Assembly: GCA_027622115.1 (NCBI GenBank)
Contig: JAQBZS010000305.1
Span: forward strand, 1 to 7,945
From: Planctomycetota bacterium
GTDB taxonomy: Bacteria; Planctomycetota; Planctomycetia; Planctomycetales; Planctomycetaceae
DNA: 7,945 nt
Direction of reading: 5' to 3'
Shown here: piece after piece, positions 6,005 to 7,945 of the stretch
Position numbering within the stretch: the first letter of the stretch is position 1
Layout of the letters: each line of letters opens with the position of its first letter
The notes under the pieces: generated by a model
The model's input: only the letters and a program-made list of their open reading frames with translations
Databases searched by the model: none
What the model was told of the DNA's origin: nothing
Position numbers and translations under genes: made by a program

Positions 6005-6341
6005 TCGTCGTTCCCGCCGCCGCAATTCGCTGCGATTCATTCATTCCCGACGGTGGAGCCACTTCGGAATCTCGCGTCCACCCCGTGTTTCTGATGGGGG
6101 CTGCGAGACGTCGCGGCGAGGGTCCGTTGGCGTTTACATTCGCCAAATAACGCGTTATATCTTCCCCGCATTAGACGACTTCCCAGGTCAGTTTTCGGCG
6201 ATCATGCCAATTCATTTGAGGGCATTCGAAAGCCGGTTTTTTGTTTCACTGGCCGGTTGATGTGCTTCCCCGATTTGGAATCCAGCCTCAACTCGTTTCA
6301 TCGGTGGATACAGCAGCAATTCAAAATGAGGAGACACGCGG
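6005..6341 (+). other. Intergenic leader between the prenyltransferase-repeat gene and acpP
   Basis: No gene is seen here; short frames crossing it are extensions of shadows. A GGTGGA/TCCACC pair (6052-6057, 6077-6082) with a 19-base loop is a weak hairpin after the upstream gene. The acpP promoter lies at 6127-6161. About 175 bases of apparent 5' leader follow it, ending in the GAGGAG ribosome site at 6328-6333, eight bases before the acpP GTG. I see no recognised riboswitch in the leader. Confidence 0.5.
6127..6161 (+). promoter_or_regulatory. acpP-fabF promoter overlapped by two abutting palindromes
   Basis: TTTACA (6133-6138, five of six to TTGACA) and TATATC (6156-6161, four of six to TATAAT) are 17 bases apart. 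The -35 box lies inside the spacer of an inverted repeat, TTGGCG (6127-6132)-N8-CGCCAA (6141-6146). Directly next to it ATAACGCGTTAT (6147-6158) is a perfect 12-bp palindrome that covers most of the spacer and reaches into the -10. The layout suggests operator sites for one or two regulators of fatty acid synthesis, but no known consensus is recognised. Confidence 0.55.
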
Positions 6342-6572
6342 GTGTCAGTAGAAGAAAAGGTGCACGGAATCGTCAGCGAACAACTTGGAGTTCCGAAGGA
6401 AGAAATCCTTCGAACCAGTTCATTTGTTGACGACCTGAAAGCCGACTCGCTGGACGTTGTGGAATTGGTTATGGAATTCGAGGACGAATTCGAAATCACA
6501 ATTCCAGACGAAGACTACGAGAAGATTAAGACGGTTGGTAACGCGATCGACTATATCGAGAAGAAAGCATAG
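6342..6572 (+). CDS. acpP: Acyl carrier protein
   Basis: Carries growing acyl chains as thioesters on a 4'-phosphopantetheine arm during type II fatty acid synthesis in the cytoplasm. The 76-residue length is normal. The DSL motif at 35-37 gives Ser36 as the attachment site, within the family-typical stretch DDLKADSLDVVELVMEFEDEF (its start at 30). The protein is strongly acidic, as expected. The start is GTG 6342, fixed by GAGGAG at 6328-6333 and by the N-terminus MSVEEKV aligning with other ACPs. fabF follows after three bases, so the two are one operon. No fabD, fabG or rpmF lies beside it in this window, unlike the proteobacterial cluster. Confidence 0.97.
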   Translation: MSVEEKVHGIVSEQLGVPKEEILRTSSFVDDLKADSLDVVELVMEFEDEFEITIPDEDYEKIKTVGNAIDYIEKKA

Positions 6573-6575
6573 GGC

Positions 6576-7817
6576 ATGTCAAGGCGTGTCGTCGTCACGG
6601 GCCTCTCGGTGGTGACTTCATTGGGATGCGAAGTTGCTGAGTTCTGGAAGAACATTTGCGAGGGAAAGAGCGGCGTTAGCGCCGTTCGCCGTATCGATTG
6701 TTCTGAGTTCAAGGTGCGCTTTGGTGGTGAGATCCATCAATTCGACGCGACCAAGCATCTGGACATCACGTCCAAGGAAGTCAAACACCTCGATCGCTTT
6801 GGCCAGTTCGCCGTGGTCGCTGCGCACAAGGCGATTTCGTACTCCGACTTGAATCTGAATGTCGGCGATTCCTTTCGCAGAGGCGTGCTGGTCGGTAGCG
6901 GGATTGGTGGACTCGCGGAAATCGAAACGCAGCACAGCATGTTGTTCGACCGCGGTCCGACTCGCGTTTCGCCGTTCATGATCCCGAAACTGATGGTGAA
7001 TGCCGCCAGCGGCAACATTTCGGTGCGTTGGGGACTCAAGGGGCCGAACAGTGCGGTGGCAACGGCCTGCGCGTCTGCAACAAACGCGATTGGCGATGCG
7101 TTCAAGCTCATTCAAAACGACATTGCCGATGTCATGATTACCGGCGGCAGTGAAGCAGCCATCACGCCGCTGGGTCTGTCCGGCTTCGCGAGAATGAATG
7201 CGCTGTCGACTCGAGAATCCGCACCGGAAGCAGCAAGTCGACCCTGGGATCGGGACCGCGATGGGTTTGTTCTGGCGGAAGGAGCCGGAATCGTTGTCTT
7301 GGAAGAAATGGAATACGCCAAAGCACGTGGAGCAAACATTCTGGCCGAGATCATCGGATACGGGATGTCGGCCGACGGCACACACATGACGGCCCCGGAT
7401 CCTGAAGGCCAAGGTGCCGCTCGCGCGATGCAGTCCGCTCTGCGCGATGCCAAGATTTCGCCAGACAGCATCGACTACATCAACGCGCACGGAACGAGTA
7501 CTCCGCTGGGCGATGTCGCGGAAACAACCGCCATCAAAGCGGTGTTCGGCGAGCACGCGAAGAAGCTTGCCGTCTCTAGCATCAAGAGCCAACTCGGCCA
7601 TTTGCTGGGCGCGTCTGGGGCGGTTGAAACCGTCGCGTGCGTTATGGCGCTGCGGGACCAACTCTTGCCGCCAACAATCAACCTGGATCACCCAGGCGAG
7701 GGCTGCGATTTGGACTACGTTCCCCATGAATCGCGGTCGTCGAAGATCAGCCGCATTCTCAAGAACAGCTTCGGCTTTGGTGGCCACAATGCCTGCATCG
7801 TGATCGCAAAGGTTTGA
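6576..7817 (+). CDS. fabF: Beta-ketoacyl-ACP synthase II
   Basis: Condensing enzyme that elongates acyl-ACP with malonyl-ACP, releasing CO2. At 413 residues it has the normal FabF length. The catalytic triad is complete: Cys165 in ATACASATN, His305 in NAHGTSTPLGD and His342 in KSQLGHLLGA, with the conserved Lys337. The C-terminal FGFGGHNA (399-406) glycine-rich segment is present. FabF (Cys-His-His, 410 or so residues) is favoured over FabB by the NAHGTSTPLGD and GHLLGASGAVE context. ATG 6576 starts three bases after the acpP TAG; the only SD-like stretch, AGGG, is too close, so initiation is probably coupled to acpP termination. Nothing suggests a defect. Confidence 0.97.
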   Translation: MSRRVVVTGLSVVTSLGCEVAEFWKNICEGKSGVSAVRRIDCSEFKVRFGGEIHQFDATKHLDITSKEVKHLDRFGQFAVVAAHKAISYSDLNLNVGDSFRRGVLVGSGIGGLAEIETQHSMLFDRGPTRVSPFMIPKLMVNAASGNISVRWGLKGPNSAVATACASATNAIGDAFKLIQNDIADVMITGGSEAAITPLGLSGFARMNALSTRESAPEAASRPWDRDRDGFVLAEGAGIVVLEEMEYAKARGANILAEIIGYGMSADGTHMTAPDPEGQGAARAMQSALRDAKISPDSIDYINAHGTSTPLGDVAETTAIKAVFGEHAKKLAVSSIKSQLGHLLGASGAVETVACVMALRDQLLPPTINLDHPGEGCDLDYVPHESRSSKISRILKNSFGFGGHNACIVIAKV

Positions 7818-7847
7818 ACCCGAAGCGGTGAGCGATTCTCTGGTGTA

Positions 7848-7874
7848 AGACGGGCACTCCACTCCTGCCCGTCT
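7848..7874 (+). terminator. Hairpin after fabF
   Basis: AGACGGGCA (7848-7856) and TGCCCGTCT (7866-7874) form a perfect 9-bp stem with a 9-base loop, 30 bases after the fabF stop. The following sequence, CCCGGTCTTG, is not a proper T-run, so termination may need Rho or the hairpin may protect the 3' end. The remaining bases to 7945 show no recognisable feature. Confidence 0.55.
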
Positions 7875-7945
7875 CCCGGTCTTGATCACCAATTGGCCCA
7901 CCTTTCGATCAACATTCGTCCCATCCGTCTCATAAGTCCCATGAG

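Noticed and set aside
6005..6341. Riboswitch or structured RNA in the acpP leader
   Set aside because: The leader is long enough, but I found no recognisable conserved motif or strong nested stems.
6618..7901. 427-residue open frame on the minus strand
   Set aside because: Antisense to fabF, whose catalytic residues are all clear; the composition is Arg/His/Cys-rich and matches no family.

Overview
The window looks like chromosomal DNA from a planctomycete. It is moderately GC-rich, start codons are often GTG or TTG, and several products have a planctomycete look: a PqqD-like/M50/HlyD fusion, an HU protein with a long tail, short lipoproteins, and a secreted prenyltransferase-repeat protein. 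The phylum assignment rests on recall of family styles, not on a search.

Layout. (1) At 2-64 is the last 20 codons of an upstream + strand gene, followed by a small hairpin. (2) At 302-2518 (+) is a large membrane protein joining a PqqD-like N-terminus, an M50 zinc metalloprotease core and a C-terminal HlyD-type adaptor. (3) Convergent to it is a compact minus-strand unit with a promoter (3436-3465), an HU-like DNA-binding protein (2818-3372), a translationally coupled 72-residue exported protein (2598-2816) and a T-tract terminator (2525-2558). (4) At about 3462-3790 there is no intact gene, but the minus strand appears to hold a frameshifted relic of a Uma2-type endonuclease. (5) At 3939-4379 (-) is a CxxCxxCC (YkgJ-type) protein with its own terminator. 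(6) Divergent from it on the + strand are a lipoprotein (about 4504-4893) and a secreted prenyltransferase/squalene-oxidase-repeat protein (about 4916-6004). A TGTCTTGC-N11-GCAAGACA dyad lies in the divergent gap. (7) At 6005-6341 is a leader region whose promoter contains two abutting palindromes. It precedes acpP (6342-6572) and fabF (6576-7817), followed by a strong hairpin.

How the genes relate. acpP and fabF form a fatty-acid elongation pair: the acyl carrier and the condensing enzyme. The HU gene and the small exported protein share one transcript but have no obvious common function. The lipoprotein and the prenyltransferase-repeat protein probably form an envelope operon of unknown role. 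The M50/HlyD protein suggests proteolysis coupled to export across the inner membrane.

The core genes are ordinary. The most notable points are the paired palindromes in the acpP promoter, the dyad in the divergent promoter region, the Uma2-like relic and the three-part M50 fusion. No mobile element, CRISPR array, tRNA or rRNA was seen.
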